From Mimachlamys varia (Eukaryota > Mollusca > Bivalvia > Pectinida > Pectinidae), in contig OX392538.1 in assembly GCA_947623455.1 (NCBI GenBank), positions 32,425,001-32,489,000 on the forward strand: a stretch of 64,000 nucleotides of DNA, read 5' to 3'. Of the stretch, positions 50,701 through 60,173 are shown in pieces. The notes below the pieces were generated by a model that had not been told where the DNA came from, made no database searches, and saw only the letters and a list, made by a program, of their open reading frames with translations. The position numbers were made by a program, and so were the translations under genes. How positions within the stretch are numbered: the first letter of the stretch is position 1; each line of letters opens with the position of its first letter.

Positions 50701-51396
50701 GAGATATGAGAGAAAAACATATATACATTCTCTTCAGTGTTTTCAGTACTAGTTCTTGTAAATGTTTGAAATTATTTTGTAATAGGGCAGAACAAAACAT
50801 GTGAAATGGGCGATCCTAATTACAACAGCAGTGGTACGTATGTCAGCTACGAAATTAAAAAAATCAGTTATTATTGTTTTTAAAAAAAGTGTTAAAAGAT
50901 AAACGTATAAGTAACTGTTATTATTTAGTTAAAGGGCAGAACAGAACATGTGAAATATGTGCGTGATGCAGATTATATAACTATGTTTACCGATCACAAT
51001 AGAAGTAACTCTTACTTTGATTTAAGTAAACTTGGAATCAGATTCACAATAAATCTGAAAAAAAAATTATATTATGTATCTGTTACACTGCTAGTAAAAA
51101 TTAAACATTTCATGGAAACACTTTGTGAAGAGTGATAAGTTGGGGTGAAAATATTTGCACCTTGTAATGGATATCGAAATTAAAGAATCTTCAGTGTAAA
51201 TAATCTGCTAAATTATTTACGTTTCCGGCAAGTTGTTTAAATTGGCTTAGAGCCGATCCAGTTTTGATTTCGAAAGTCAGCATAACTGATAAATACTGTT
51301 TCGGTTTTAGGCGCGCAGTTGTCACCTTTGGCTGTCCTGCTTGGCATCTATGTCCTGGGTCTATGGATGGTTGGAGGGCGTGACTTTCTGCTGTGA
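41715..51396 (+). CDS. Secreted or membrane-anchored protein with two D8C (uromodulin/OIT3-type) domains
   Basis: Nine main exons give 357 residues: 41715-41760, 42465-42701, 45472-45636, 46344-46403, 47486-47707, 49161-49322, 50095-50142, 50786-50833 and 51311-51396. Every intron is phase 1. Residues 1-15 are a signal peptide (MAILFLFFVYSVLLQ). D8C-1 spans about 20-149, a Thr/Pro linker 150-169, and D8C-2 170-297. Each D8C has nine cysteines in the same order, with motifs CDRYAI, VWY, CGTSFPIWLNG or CGTSFPIWMNG, and a C-terminal half ending YCFG. Two near-identical 16-residue repeats (GQNRTCEMGDPNYNSS and a K variant) follow, each with two N-glycosylation sequons. The C-terminus has a hydrophobic run LAVLLGIYVLGLWMV and a short tail, suiting a GPI signal or a single membrane span. 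D8C domains occur in uromodulin, GP2 and OIT3, extracellular glycoproteins that form filaments or bind microbes. The role here is unknown. Confidence 0.8.
42856..43035 (+). mobile_element. Family A copy in D8C intron 2
   Basis: GGGAATACAAAACCGTCAAC, ATCATGATCCGAAGTC and AATAAGACCAGGTGTTCCGG in order, ending at the GGCGATATCAGTCATG core. Confidence 0.7.
43095..43590 (+). mobile_element. Family B copy, full repeat-body-repeat
   Basis: Terminal repeats lie at about 43095-43165 and 43508-43580. Both read GATGACG(T/C)AACACACACA, then TGCTG(C/T)ACCTCTTAAATTT and AGATACAGT(A/G)TGCCG. The body between is complete, with a small internal duplication near 43310-43365 (GAAGTAAAATTAAACTAGTT twice). The mariner-like element starts just after its right end. 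Confidence 0.75.
43609..45070 (+). mobile_element. Mariner-like DD41D transposon, decayed
   Basis: Terminal inverted repeats match at 26 of 28 positions: GTCCCAAAAATCATGTCCCG near 43616 and its counterpart ending about 45068. The left flank is TA (43607-43608), as expected for TA-targeting Tc1/mariner elements. The outermost bases of the right end are eroded. It encloses one broken transposase and lies in intron 2 of the D8C gene. Confidence 0.85.
43827..44857 (+). pseudogene. DD41D mariner-family transposase, frameshifted and with a nonsense codon
   Basis: The enzyme would cut and paste the element at TA sites. The N-terminal half (from ATG 43827) has paired helix-turn-helix DNA-binding regions: ELYYATGKSP, SISRKQIYRIVSKFEAHGCV, then an Arg-rich linker and a second HTH near QRSIRKVLSDM. 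The catalytic core shows WFSDEAHFTL (first Asp), WYKQDGAAPN (second Asp) and HSPDFNPFDFYLWGYLK (third Asp). I count 41 residues between the second and third acids, the DD41D spacing. The frame is lost near 44330-44350 (net loss of one base or gain of two), so the first frame stops at 44360. In the second frame a TGA lies at about 44486-44488, before YLQIL. A CGA to TGA change would explain it. The element cannot make active enzyme itself. Confidence 0.85.
45789..46115. repeat. 85-bp intronic minisatellite, four units
   Basis: Units start at about 45789, 45874, 45959 and 46043, sharing GGATAAGATGGTTAGATAG and AACGTTTTAAGGAAAATATG. It lies in intron 3 of the D8C gene. The first three units are near-identical and the last is diverged. 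Confidence 0.85.
46413..46760 (+). mobile_element. Family B copy joined to a family A fragment
   Basis: Family B: GATGGCGTAACACACACATG, CGTCATACAGCTGTTTCGTC and CTACTACTCAAATGAGA. It stops at about 46683, where family A end sequence (CATCTTCATATCACTTAAAT, ATATTTCTCAAGGATGG) begins. It starts only a few bases after D8C exon 4. Confidence 0.65.
46770..47480. other. D8C intron 4, no further feature
   Basis: A unique-looking AT-rich stretch. Nothing recognised except short runs. Confidence 0.5.
47720..48680. other. D8C intron 5, first part
   Basis: No repeat family or exon recognised. Reading frames on both strands are short and lack features. Confidence 0.5.
48690..49060. mobile_element. Two family A copies head to head
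   Basis: A minus-strand partial copy (about 48690-48806) ends TTTTTTGACGCTTTGGTATT. After about 12 bases of spacer a plus-strand copy (48818-49060) opens with the complementary GGGAATACCAAAGGGTCAAC. The two heads form a near-perfect inverted pair of about 100 bp. Confidence 0.7.
49345..49495 (+). mobile_element. Truncated family A copy
   Basis: AGAGAATACCGAAGCGTCGAC to AAGTGTTCCGGAAGAGTGAG, then ends. It begins about 25 bases after the donor of D8C exon 6. Confidence 0.65.
49754..49990 (+). mobile_element. Family A copy
   Basis: TCAGAGAATACCAAAGTG to CCCACCATGTAAATTATGTC and AAGTAAATGTCACGTTC; complete in its first two thirds. Confidence 0.7.
50027..50209 (+). repeat. 183-bp duplicated block with D8C exon 7
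   Basis: It matches 50718-50900 with about three differences noticed. The block carries an acceptor, the 48-base exon and a donor, so the duplication added a whole in-frame 16-residue exon. Confidence 0.85.
50210..50717. mobile_element. Hairpin-bearing insertion between the duplicated exons
   Basis: AAGACTCTTTCATATGCGTG near 50213 pairs with CATAATGAAAGAGTCTT near 50306-50322. An outer pair TTTTTCTCTCATAT (50319) and ATATGAGAGAAAAA (to 50717) brackets about 400 bp. Two perfect TGACGTCA palindromes lie at 50590-50597 and 50617-50624. No coding content. Confidence 0.5.
50718..50900 (+). repeat. 183-bp duplicated block with D8C exon 8
   Basis: Second copy, offset 691 bp. The exon differs from exon 7 by one seen base that changes Arg to Lys. 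A third, short piece of the same exon lies at 50935-50960 (GGCAGAACAGAACATGTGAA) but soon runs into a stop, so it is decayed. Confidence 0.85.
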
Positions 51397-51740
51397 TTCC
51401 AAACGAAATCTTCTCCCTTGATTTTCCTGCTTGGCATCTATGTCATGGGTCTATGGATGGTTGGAGGGCGTGGCTTTCTGCTGTGATTCCAAACGAAATC
51501 TTCTCCCTTGATTTTCCTGCATGCTATGTATGTCCTGAGTGTAGGATGGTTGGAGGGCGTGGCTTTCTGCTGTGATTCCAAACGAAATCTTCTCCCTTGA
51601 TTTTCCTGCATGCTATGTATGTCCTGAGTGCATGGATGGTTGGAGGGCGTGGCTTCCTGATGTGATTCCAAACGAAATCTTCTCCCTTGATTTACCTGCT
51701 TGCCATTTATGTCCTGAATGTATGGATGTGAGAGGGCATG
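51336..51740 (+). repeat. 90-bp array derived from the last D8C exon
   Basis: Five units start at 51336, 51426, 51516, 51605 and 51695. The first unit is the coding sequence for the hydrophobic C-terminus plus the TGA. The others lie downstream in the presumed 3' UTR, each with GGATGGTTGGAGGGCGTG and TTCCAAACGAAATCTTCTCC. Most units are 90 bp, exactly 30 codons, with one of 89. Confidence 0.85.
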
Positions 51741-51959
51741 TCTTCATACAGTGGTTCATAAAAGGATCGTGATACAAATAATATATTATAGCAGTTCATA
51801 TATTATAGGAAACCCTATTTAACTGCTTCAATATCATATACAATTTCTGAATGTGACAAATATCAATTAAAATACCTTATAATTATTATAAAAGTCAATT
51901 CAGGATTATTATCATAAATAATCGACTATACCCTTTGAAATACCTAAAAAAACGAGGGG

Positions 51960-52110
51960 GGGGGGGTGAAATAACTATATGAGACAATGTAATCTGTATT
52001 CCGTATCTATTGCCGATTCCGAAAGTTATATTCACCTTTGTGTAGTACATGTATTTGCTAAGTTGATCGACGAAGTAAATATAATAATCCGTCCATTAGG
52101 TATATGACGT
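51960..52110. other. Post-gene DNA with a G run
   Basis: A run of about ten G near 51956-51967; otherwise nothing recognised. Confidence 0.4.
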
Positions 52111-52112
52111 CA

Positions 52113-52229
52113 TAACCCGAGTTTCCTCTGGCCCTGCCACCAGATTTAGACATTTTGACAGATAAATGTTTGGGGTATCTATGTCAAAATGTCTCAATCT
52201 GGTGGTAGGGCCAGAGGAAACTCGGGCTA
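52113..52229. mobile_element. Foldback MITE with TA target duplication
   Basis: Arms of about 45 bp, ACCCGAGTTTCCTCTGGCCC on the left and GGGCCAGAGGAAACTCGGGC on the right, enclose a loop of about 20 bases. TA lies on both sides (52113-52114 and 52228-52229). A diverged relative is near 11210-11400. Confidence 0.8.
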
Positions 52230-52619
52230 TTGATTGCAATATATATTTTACGTATTACGTATATCCTCTCATGTATCATACATGTATGTATCGTGTAAGA
52301 TATAACTACTAAATAACTGACATTTGGTATTCCCCGTATTTTTGTGTATTTTACTGTTGTATTTTGCTGTTTGTATTTGTATTTTTTATTGTTGTGATTT
52401 TATGTCCTCTGTTTTGTATGTTTATGTTGACATATATTTGTTTTCAACACAGGAACCATATTTTACCGAACTGACAATAAATATATCATGATTCTGAACC
52501 CATTTGTCTTCTATAGAGAAAACAGTGCAGTGTTTCGATCTCATTGTTATCTAGCTGGGCAGTATGGCATTCGTCAAATTTTTTTTATTTGTAGAAGGTT
52601 TCTACAATGATATGGGGTG

Positions 52620-52985
52620 GCAGACTCGCCTGTTGGTTTTTTTTAGTCCCATAGGTTTTCTGGAGCCTCCATAGTCACAGTTAATCTCATTTGATTAGTG
52701 GCAAGGTACATTATATACACATTTTCGTAGTATACAATTTGAAATTGTATACAGAACTAGTTTAATTTTACTTGTATATTCATAATTTAAAGGGGTTTTA
52801 CACACCTGACCCTTCTGCTTCTACATTAGGATTTTGGATTTCCACCTTTTGGCCCCTAGCATCACTTCTGAGTCCTGGGAGGATGAAACAGCTGCATGAT
52901 GCAGTTTTATTTATTTTTTTCGACATGCTGTATCTATTACTAAATTTAAAAGTTGCAGCATATGAGTGTGTTACATCATCTTTCA
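52620..52985 (-). mobile_element. Family B copy
   Basis: Nearly complete on the minus strand: GGTGGCAGACTCGCC, TTCTGGAGCCTCCATAGTC, CCCTTCTGCTTCTACATTAG, CAGCTGCATGATGCAG and the terminal repeat ending in GTTACATCATC. Confidence 0.7.
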
Positions 52986-53235
52986 TATACTGTAAAAGTG
53001 GAATTGTTCGCGGTGTGGAAATTTTCGCTTATTTCGGTTGCATTTAAACTCCACGAATACATCCATACGCGAACATATTTAATACTACCCCATATCAAAA
53101 ATGTGTAATAGTATTATTGGTAGGCGATACAAAACAGCATGACTGACAGCGCAAACATTTTCACAACGCAAACAGTTCGGAGGCTCGCTAAGGGAAAACA
53201 TCCATGCGCGAAAATATTGACATTTAAAGTACGTT
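52985..53235 (+). mobile_element. MITE-like repeat, copy 1
   Basis: ATACTGTAAAAGTGGAATTG to CATGCGCGAAAATATTGAC. A second copy on the opposite strand lies at about 61085-61350. The ends (TACTGTAAAAG and its partner) suggest a MITE, but the interior is diverged. Confidence 0.55.
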
Positions 53236-53698
53236 ACTAAAGTAACTCCTAGTTAATATAAAGATCTTGATTTTTAATACTAAACGTAACTGTCGTCTCA
53301 GGCTTTGTCGTGACCAGTTTCCAAACACTTCAGGTTAATAAATTGTTTCAAAGCTAAAATCAGAAACATCTGCAATGTACATACTTGTCAGTTATATATA
53401 TGTGTAAATTTATATTCTGGTATTCGTATTCATTTTAACGTAATACTAATAAAATAATATTTATCTTGCCAAAATTGTGTGGTTCTGTTCTGTCGAAATG
53501 TGATCAATTTGTGTTTGTTTCGTTTTTATTTCATTTTGTTTTACGTCCTTTTAACAGAAAAGGTCATTTTAAGACGGTCTCACAGTGTATGTGAGCTGAT
53601 TGTCTAAAGGGTCCCGACTCTTTGAGTCGCGAAATATTGGGGTCCCTGGCGGATCCGCCAGCAATCCCAATATTTAGCAGATCAGAGAGATGGAACCC

Positions 53699-54060
53699 TT
53701 TAAACCACAGGGTCTAGGCACGGACCTATGTCACTATGAAATGATTGTCAGATATTGTTTTTACCTTTCTCGAATATAGCCCCTCCAACTACTATATATA
53801 TGTGACAAGGGATATATTTGGTATCGGCTGAAAGATAAAAGTTTCGCCTTTAAAATGAGGCATGCATGTAAAAAAATGGACTTTATTCAGTGACGAAAAC
53901 AAGCTTAGAGTGAAAATAGGTCGCTTTTCTCGTTCAGGCTAGTTCTTTCCCTTGACACAGATATATAGAAGTGAGAGGGGCTATATTCGAGAAAGGTAAA
54001 AAAATATCTGACAATCATTTCATAGTGACATAGGTCCGTGTCTAGACCCTGTGCTTTAAA
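53699..54060. mobile_element. MITE with ~85-bp inverted repeats and TTAA ends
   Basis: The left TTTAAACCACAGGGTCTAGG and the right end, read inward, TTTAAAGCACAGGGTCTAGA pair and continue through CACGGACCTATGTCAC and ATGATTGTCAGATAT to GGGGCTATATTCGAGAAAGG. TTAA at both borders is the piggyBac target signature. The interior is about 180 bp and noncoding. Confidence 0.75.
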
Positions 54061-54734
54061 CTAGCGAATTAGAAGTGAGTGTATGTGTATTGAGGAGGAT
54101 GCGATATGTTAGTGTAAGCGTTCTTGCGATACTCAGGATTTTTTTTCGATTAAAGTGCGGCCATTCTGACGTATACTGTCGAAAGACAGAACATTTATTT
54201 GGTTACATCATACTGACAACGGGTGAGTGAGCCGGACGTTCAACTTCCTTAATTCTAAACGTCAAACAGGTAGTAGTAACTACCATTTTCTGAGACTCTG
54301 GTTTGCCAAAAGTGAGGGGATGTCAGGAGATATGTTCCTAGTACTATAGGAGTTCACTTACTCCCTATATGCAGAGCGGATAGATTTATGTAGCATTGTT
54401 TTCAAGACATATATTTCACGTTCAGATATTCGATGATACTTGAAATTACTGAACCTATTTGATAACAAAAACAGATATTTCATTTCTTTGTCTAATTTTC
54501 AAGAGTGGAATTTTAGGGGAGTCTATTCTTATTTACATTTATAAATAATTATATTTGGAATGAGGACTGTACCGGCCATATTGCAGTGGTACATTTATTT
54601 TATAATACGATATCCCTGGTGACGTCACATCAGCGATTTCCTCGATCAATACGGGGAATGTCTGAATACAGGACTGCTTTTCTTCGCGAAAATCAGGGAT
54701 CCCAAAAGTTGATGAAGACTTTTAAAACAAGTTC

Positions 54735-55065
54735 TTGGTAGACATCTTCGCCTCATTGAGAGGTATTTTGTATCTTTGCATGATATGAAGGCGGGCGCGT
54801 TTCTGAATATGCTCAATAGTGTGCCTTCTTGTTGTGATTGAGAGTTATGATTCGATTATCACTTCGAGGATTGATGTTTACTTGGATGTGACCAAGATTT
54901 ACACGGTGGGTGTCGTCTTTCGGAAACACCTGGTCTTATTCTCTTGTACTTCTACAAGGGTCTCCGTGTTAATCTTTCCTTTGTTCATATTTTAACCCTA
55001 GTTGAATCGATATTGAGTTCGGATTATGGTTTTGTTGATGTTCGGAATTCTTTAATCTTTTTTAT
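54735..55065 (-). mobile_element. Family A copy
   Basis: Nearly full-length minus-strand copy from GACATCTTCGCCTCATTGAG to TTTTGTTGATGTTCGGAATT, with the CGGAAACACCTGGTCTTATT core. Confidence 0.75.
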
Positions 55066-55283
55066 CATGATGATTTCAGGTCAAAACTCGTAATATGTTT
55101 ATTGGCATCATATGTTTAATAAATCTTAAAAAATAACTTCAGTAAACTACGTTTTACTTTATAGGGGCTTTTTAACAGTTAAACTAATTGAAAGCAAGAT
55201 ATCGGTTGTGGTATTGATTATAAAATATTTGGTGTGGTTTGATTATTATTAAGTTCTATCAACAGCCAGGGTCATTTAAAAAA

Positions 55284-55545
55284 TAATCAGAGAATACCAT
55301 AAACCATAATCCAAACTCAAAATCGATTAAACTAGAGGGAAATAGGAACAAAAGAAAGACCTACATGGAGAGACTCGAAAAAGCACAAGAGAATAAGACC
55401 AGGTGTCCCGGAAGAGTAAGCGTCATCTGCTTCATCGATGACACCCGCCATGGACGGCCTCCTGGTGTATGCGGTGTAAGTGTATACGTGTGTTGGGTGC
55501 TTGTGTATTTGGGAGACAGCGGTATGTTTCATGTAAGCCCCCCGG
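55284..55545. mobile_element. Family A copy followed by a SINE fragment
   Basis: The plus-strand family A copy runs 55284-55450 (TCAGAGAATACCATAAACC to CGATGACACCCGCCATG). It then joins a minus-strand fragment of the 36850-37115 SINE core (GACGGCCTCCTGGTGTATGC). Confidence 0.6.
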
Positions 55546-55709
55546 TGACAGTCCAGATCTTTTGTCGATTTATCTAAATAATTTACTATATGTTATTACT
55601 AAGCTTTAGAGCTATTAACTTTAATAGTTCAACACTAGTGACAACTGCCTGGATTTACAGATACATGCATGGCAAAGACTTTAAATGGCATTTTATCAGG
55701 AGTTTCGTG

Positions 55710-56040
55710 GCATTTTAGCTGGCTACGGGCGTCTGCTTAGGACAACCGGAAATTTACATGTTAAACCAGTGAAATGGGACGGGAACACCCGATGACTTTT
55801 GACCCCATATCAATCCGCCATCACATATCAAAATCTACCAAAAGGATATATATTTGTAAAGTTAAATATCTACAGATTTCATTCAATGCAGAATATGTCA
55901 ACAATTACCTATTTAGATTACTCAGAATCACTGTACTTAGCAGGAACAAATTTTCGGTAGGGACTACAAACGTATACGTATGAAACACTTCCTGATAGAC
56001 TGATTTAGTTGTGTGAGTCCTTTAATTAAGTGCTACCATA
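55710..56040 (-). mobile_element. Unclassified dispersed element, copy 2
   Basis: Reverse complement of 568-890, including GGCGTCTGCTTAGGAC and CCATATCAATCCGCCATCAC. Both copies have similar extent, supporting a real element of about 320-330 bp. Confidence 0.6.
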
Positions 56041-57845
56041 CTAATTAGTACACTGCCGAGGGCCACCAAGCAGAACACAACACCTGGTTGCAAAAGAGTA
56101 CAAAACACCCTTTCAAAAGTTCATATATGAAATTTATTCATAAGTCATAATAATTGGTCGTATGAGATCGTCATACAATATAACACATAACAATAATGTG
56201 CTCAGTCTGTGTACAAAATAAATAAAAACAACATGATGAAACAAAAGAGACAAGATGTAGTCCAACATAGGGACAGGACGGCAAACCTGATGTCGCAGTT
56301 CATGATACCATGAAGTGTAACTTAATGATCAATGGAAATGTACACATGAAAATAAACTATGTAGTATTCATTGAAATTATGGATAATTATGACATATGCT
56401 ACGCGTGAATTTATGAAATGTACATTTCTATGTCAAAATCAACAATCGAATTCTGATTCTAAAATTGTCAATTAATTCAAAACTAAAGAGTTAAATTCAT
56501 AGCTGTAAAAGAGCTATCGTCATAAATTTATGAAATAATTTTTGTATTTGGACATCACTTATAAGCATTTTAAATAGAGCTGTATTATCATGGTGATTAG
56601 TATCAAATTTCATTTTCAATTAACTTTGATGATAATTAAAAGCATACCCTTACCAGAGACGCAATGAAAATATTCTCATTTTCGACTTACATCATACGTA
56701 GATGCACATGTAATACAGCAAAAGTATTTCCCCCTCTTCATAAATATGCATTTTTTACAAAGTGACTTTGATTTGAGACGGAATAAATGTATACTAGTAT
56801 ATCTCTATGATAAAAACGAAACTGACCGATGTAAATATGTATGACATGATTCGGTGGGATGAATAAACATGGACGGTTTAATTTATAACAGTAAATACAC
56901 AAGTCAAAAGATTTCAGTAGAATATATATTAACCTGACCAGTTTCATGGAATTTGGACGGTATAGCTACTGAAAAACGTTTATGAGGATTTCAATAAATA
57001 TAAATAGATTGGACGGCCTTGAATGCCAGATTAAATTGCAACGTTATACATGCAAATATTCTTTAATGAAATTGAGACATATTTTTAAAATGAGCTAAAT
57101 ATCCAAAACTTACATGAGCATACCACTGACTATAACTAGTGTAAGTTAAGTTAAATAACAGTTTAATATGCACAGAAAATACATAAATAAATAATATTTT
57201 GTAATATGGCTGACTAAATTAGGGTGTATTTTCAAATAGTTTTTTTTTAAAACTGTTAATCTACTTAATTGAATTAATTTGATATGTTTGTTTCTTATTT
57301 AACGGAATGCAATATTAATCAAAAATATAGTACCGGTAATCAATTTTGTTGGAGTGGAAATAAATTAATGGATTTCGCATAAACAGGTTTAAAGTATCCA
57401 AACAAATTAATGGATTTCGTGTAAACAGGTTTGAAATTATCTAAAAAAAAAACACAGAAAATGTTGTTCTTTTCTGTATCCTCTATTTCACTTATCAAAA
57501 ATTGTTGATAGTTTCTCAAAACAAAACTTTATTTTGTAGAAAACAAAAGAACACAGGACATACATCAAGACGGAATTAAAAAGCACACAAATTTGCATCC
57601 CAATTATCTGCATGAACTACCTTTTAGGGATTTCACAATGAATCTTCTACTAAATTTCACAAATCCATTGACATACAATTGTATCGACACTTGGGCTAGG
57701 TAACAATTTGATAATAATAATTTAAATAATAATTTATAATGAAATCATTGATAAAACTTTTTGGCAATAATACTGATTAGACTGAATTAATAATGCCTAC
57801 AAAAAGAACTATGTTATACATCACAAACCTATCTAAACAGGCTCT
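56040..57845. other. AT-rich stretch, no feature recognised
   Basis: No exon or repeat family was recognised. On the minus strand an AATAAA signal near 56135-56145 could end a long 3' UTR of the gene at 60-64 kb, but nothing else supports that. A short tandem duplication (GATTTCG with AACAGGTTT) lies near 57365-57435. Confidence 0.4.
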
Positions 57846-57847
57846 GA

Positions 57848-58412
57848 TTTCATCAATGCTCCTTAACTTTAAGAATTCCTTAACTTCGGCATACTGTATC
57901 TATTACTAAATTTAAAAGGTGCAGCATATCTGTGTTACGTAATATTTCATGATAGGGGGTGGCTGACTCTACTGGTAGAGGTTTTAGTCTCCGAGGTTGG
58001 CTGGAGCCTCCATAGCCACAGTTATCTCTAGATCTTTTGAGTAGTGACACAGTACATAATATACACATTTTGTAGTACACGATTTGAAAGCATACAGAAC
58101 TATTATAGTTTTACTTCTAAATTCATAAAATAAAGGGGTGTTATGCACCTGACCCTTTTGGATTCCCACCTTTTTGCCCCTAGCATCACCGAAGAGTCCT
58201 AGGAGGACAAAACAGCTATATGATGCAGTTTAATTCAGTATACTGTATCTATTTCTAAATTTTAAAGGTGCAGCATATGTGTGTTACGTCATCTTAATAA
58301 TCTTTACAGGAAAGCATTACAGATTTTCCTCTAAAATTTTTCATGCTTTCTCGGGAAAAAAATTAAATTAAAGAATTCTTTAAGCTAAGGAACATTGATG
58401 AAACCGGGGCCA
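57848..58412. mobile_element. Foldback MITE split by a family B insertion
   Basis: The left arm 57848-57886 (TTCATCAATGCTCCTTAACT) and the right part 58294-58412 (to TAAGGAACATTGATGAAACC) belong to the same foldback type as 8093-8289. Between them lies a full minus-strand family B element (57887-58293) with terminal repeats at both ends (GCATACTGTATCTATTACTA and a GTTACGTAATATT-type end on the left, GTTACGTCATC on the right). Confidence 0.7.
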
Positions 58413-58414
58413 GA

Positions 58415-59930
58415 GCCTCAAATTTTCAGGAAATCAGGGCTTAGGATGACATCAGGTAAGGACAGTCATGTTAAAATAAAAGTAAACATCACATCATTTT
58501 CCCATTTAATGGAACAATCCTACGATACGATTAATAAATAATTAAGATTAATTTATATCAATTAACAATTAAATATATTATATTTGTTTGAAATAAATAT
58601 CATATATACACAAGAATCAGTTGTTTTTTTTCTTCTGATAATTAGACTTTATAAACACTAATAATATACAGGATTAAACAAGTGCATTATTTACAATTGA
58701 CAAAAAAATGTTTATAAATATGGACGGCACTAACAAACTTCTATATTACCAGTCAAATCAACTTGACATAGAATTTCATATGTACAAAACAGCACTTCAA
58801 AGACAAGTATGGAATCTTGTATATAAACATTTTTTCATCTCTTAATAACAAAATAATACCGGAAAGTATGATGGAATGAGTTTTGAAGTCACCATAACTT
58901 ACAAACATCACACAACAAATACAATAGGAAAATACGGTAAAATACCACAGTAGGAATAATTACACTGGAAGGAATCAACAACAACAAATAATTTACTGGC
59001 AACAACACATCGTCAATATAGATATTATTGATTCAATTTGAAAGAACAAGATTAGGTACATTGGAATCGAAGCCAATAGGCTGATTTTAAGGGAAAAATT
59101 GTGTTCGGAACATCAAATTGTAAAGGAAATGTTGGAATCTTTCAAAATAAATTAAAAAAAAAACTTTTGGAATGTACTGTGTCTAGAATGAAAACAAATA
59201 ACTTTTCAAAAATTTAGAAAACATCAAATCAAAACTGCATGTATTGCATCCTTTTGTACATTTAATTATATTAAGTGAAAATATAATGATCGAAATGGCT
59301 GGATTAAATTTGATGACAGATAAAAAATATGGTGAGAATATGATATCAAACTGGAATGTACTATGAGGAATATTGTGATACAGAACTGGAATGTACCATA
59401 GGACGGACAGAAAGACATGGTAAATACACTGGGATTTCTCAAAGTTACATCCATCTTCTTGACATAACGAATGATTACAAACACGTTCCCTTTGGACATC
59501 ATCACCTTAAAACGGTACCTCAATATCTGATAATCAACAGAGTTCCACCCAGGAACCAGAGATACATCCAGGTATGTTAATAAACGTGGGACAAAGTATA
59601 CATTCAGGTAATAAGTATAGACTTATCCTTTACAGGTACGTTCAACTTCTCTTCAACAAATTGTTTGATCCTTACACCGGCTAGGATAAAAATCAACATC
59701 GTAGTTATTTCCCTAAAGATCAGATTCAAAATCTCTCAGACTTCCTATTCAATTTTCAGTCCTTACTTTGATTGGAATTCTCCACATTTTCATTTGAGAA
59801 AGATTTCTAAACTACTGAACACATCTCAATTTAACGAACGTAAAACAGCTCCATTGTTTGAAATAACAGTTTGTTAACTCAACAGTGTTTGGTTGGAAGC
59901 CGATTTCATTGTTCATTTCCTATGTTTGTC
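58415..59930. other. Likely 3' flank or 3' UTR of the minus-strand gene at 60-64 kb
   Basis: No recognised exon or mobile element. It contains a small local duplication GAATGTAC at 59353 and 59389. Reading frames are short. Confidence 0.4.
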
Positions 59931-59933
59931 TGG

Positions 59934-60063
59934 TAGACTGAATCTGATAGGCTCACAGATTTTGGTAGACTGAATCTGATAGGCTCACAGATTTTGGTAG
60001 ACTGAATCTGATAGGCTCACAGATTTTGGTAGACTGAATCTGATAGGCTCACAGATTTTGTAA
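59934..60063. repeat. 32-bp minisatellite, four units
   Basis: Units of GGTAGACTGAATCTGATAGG plus CTCACAGATTTT, near-identical. It lies about 110 bases past the stop of the minus-strand gene, so probably in its 3' UTR. Confidence 0.85.
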
Positions 60064-60173
60064 CGACTTGTCTCATTGGTGAGCAGCTCTCATGTGGTGG
60101 AAGTGTTTGGTAATAGGCTCCTCCCACTATTTGTGACAGCGACACTGATTGGTTAAGAGGTCCACACTCACTG

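Noticed and set aside
50935..50999. Third functional copy of the D8C 16-residue exon
   Set aside because: Only the first ~26 bases match; a stop follows and the acceptor is poor.
51397..51772. Open frames with repeated PNEIFSLDFPA
   Set aside because: They come from the 90-bp array downstream of the D8C stop and have no start or splice support.
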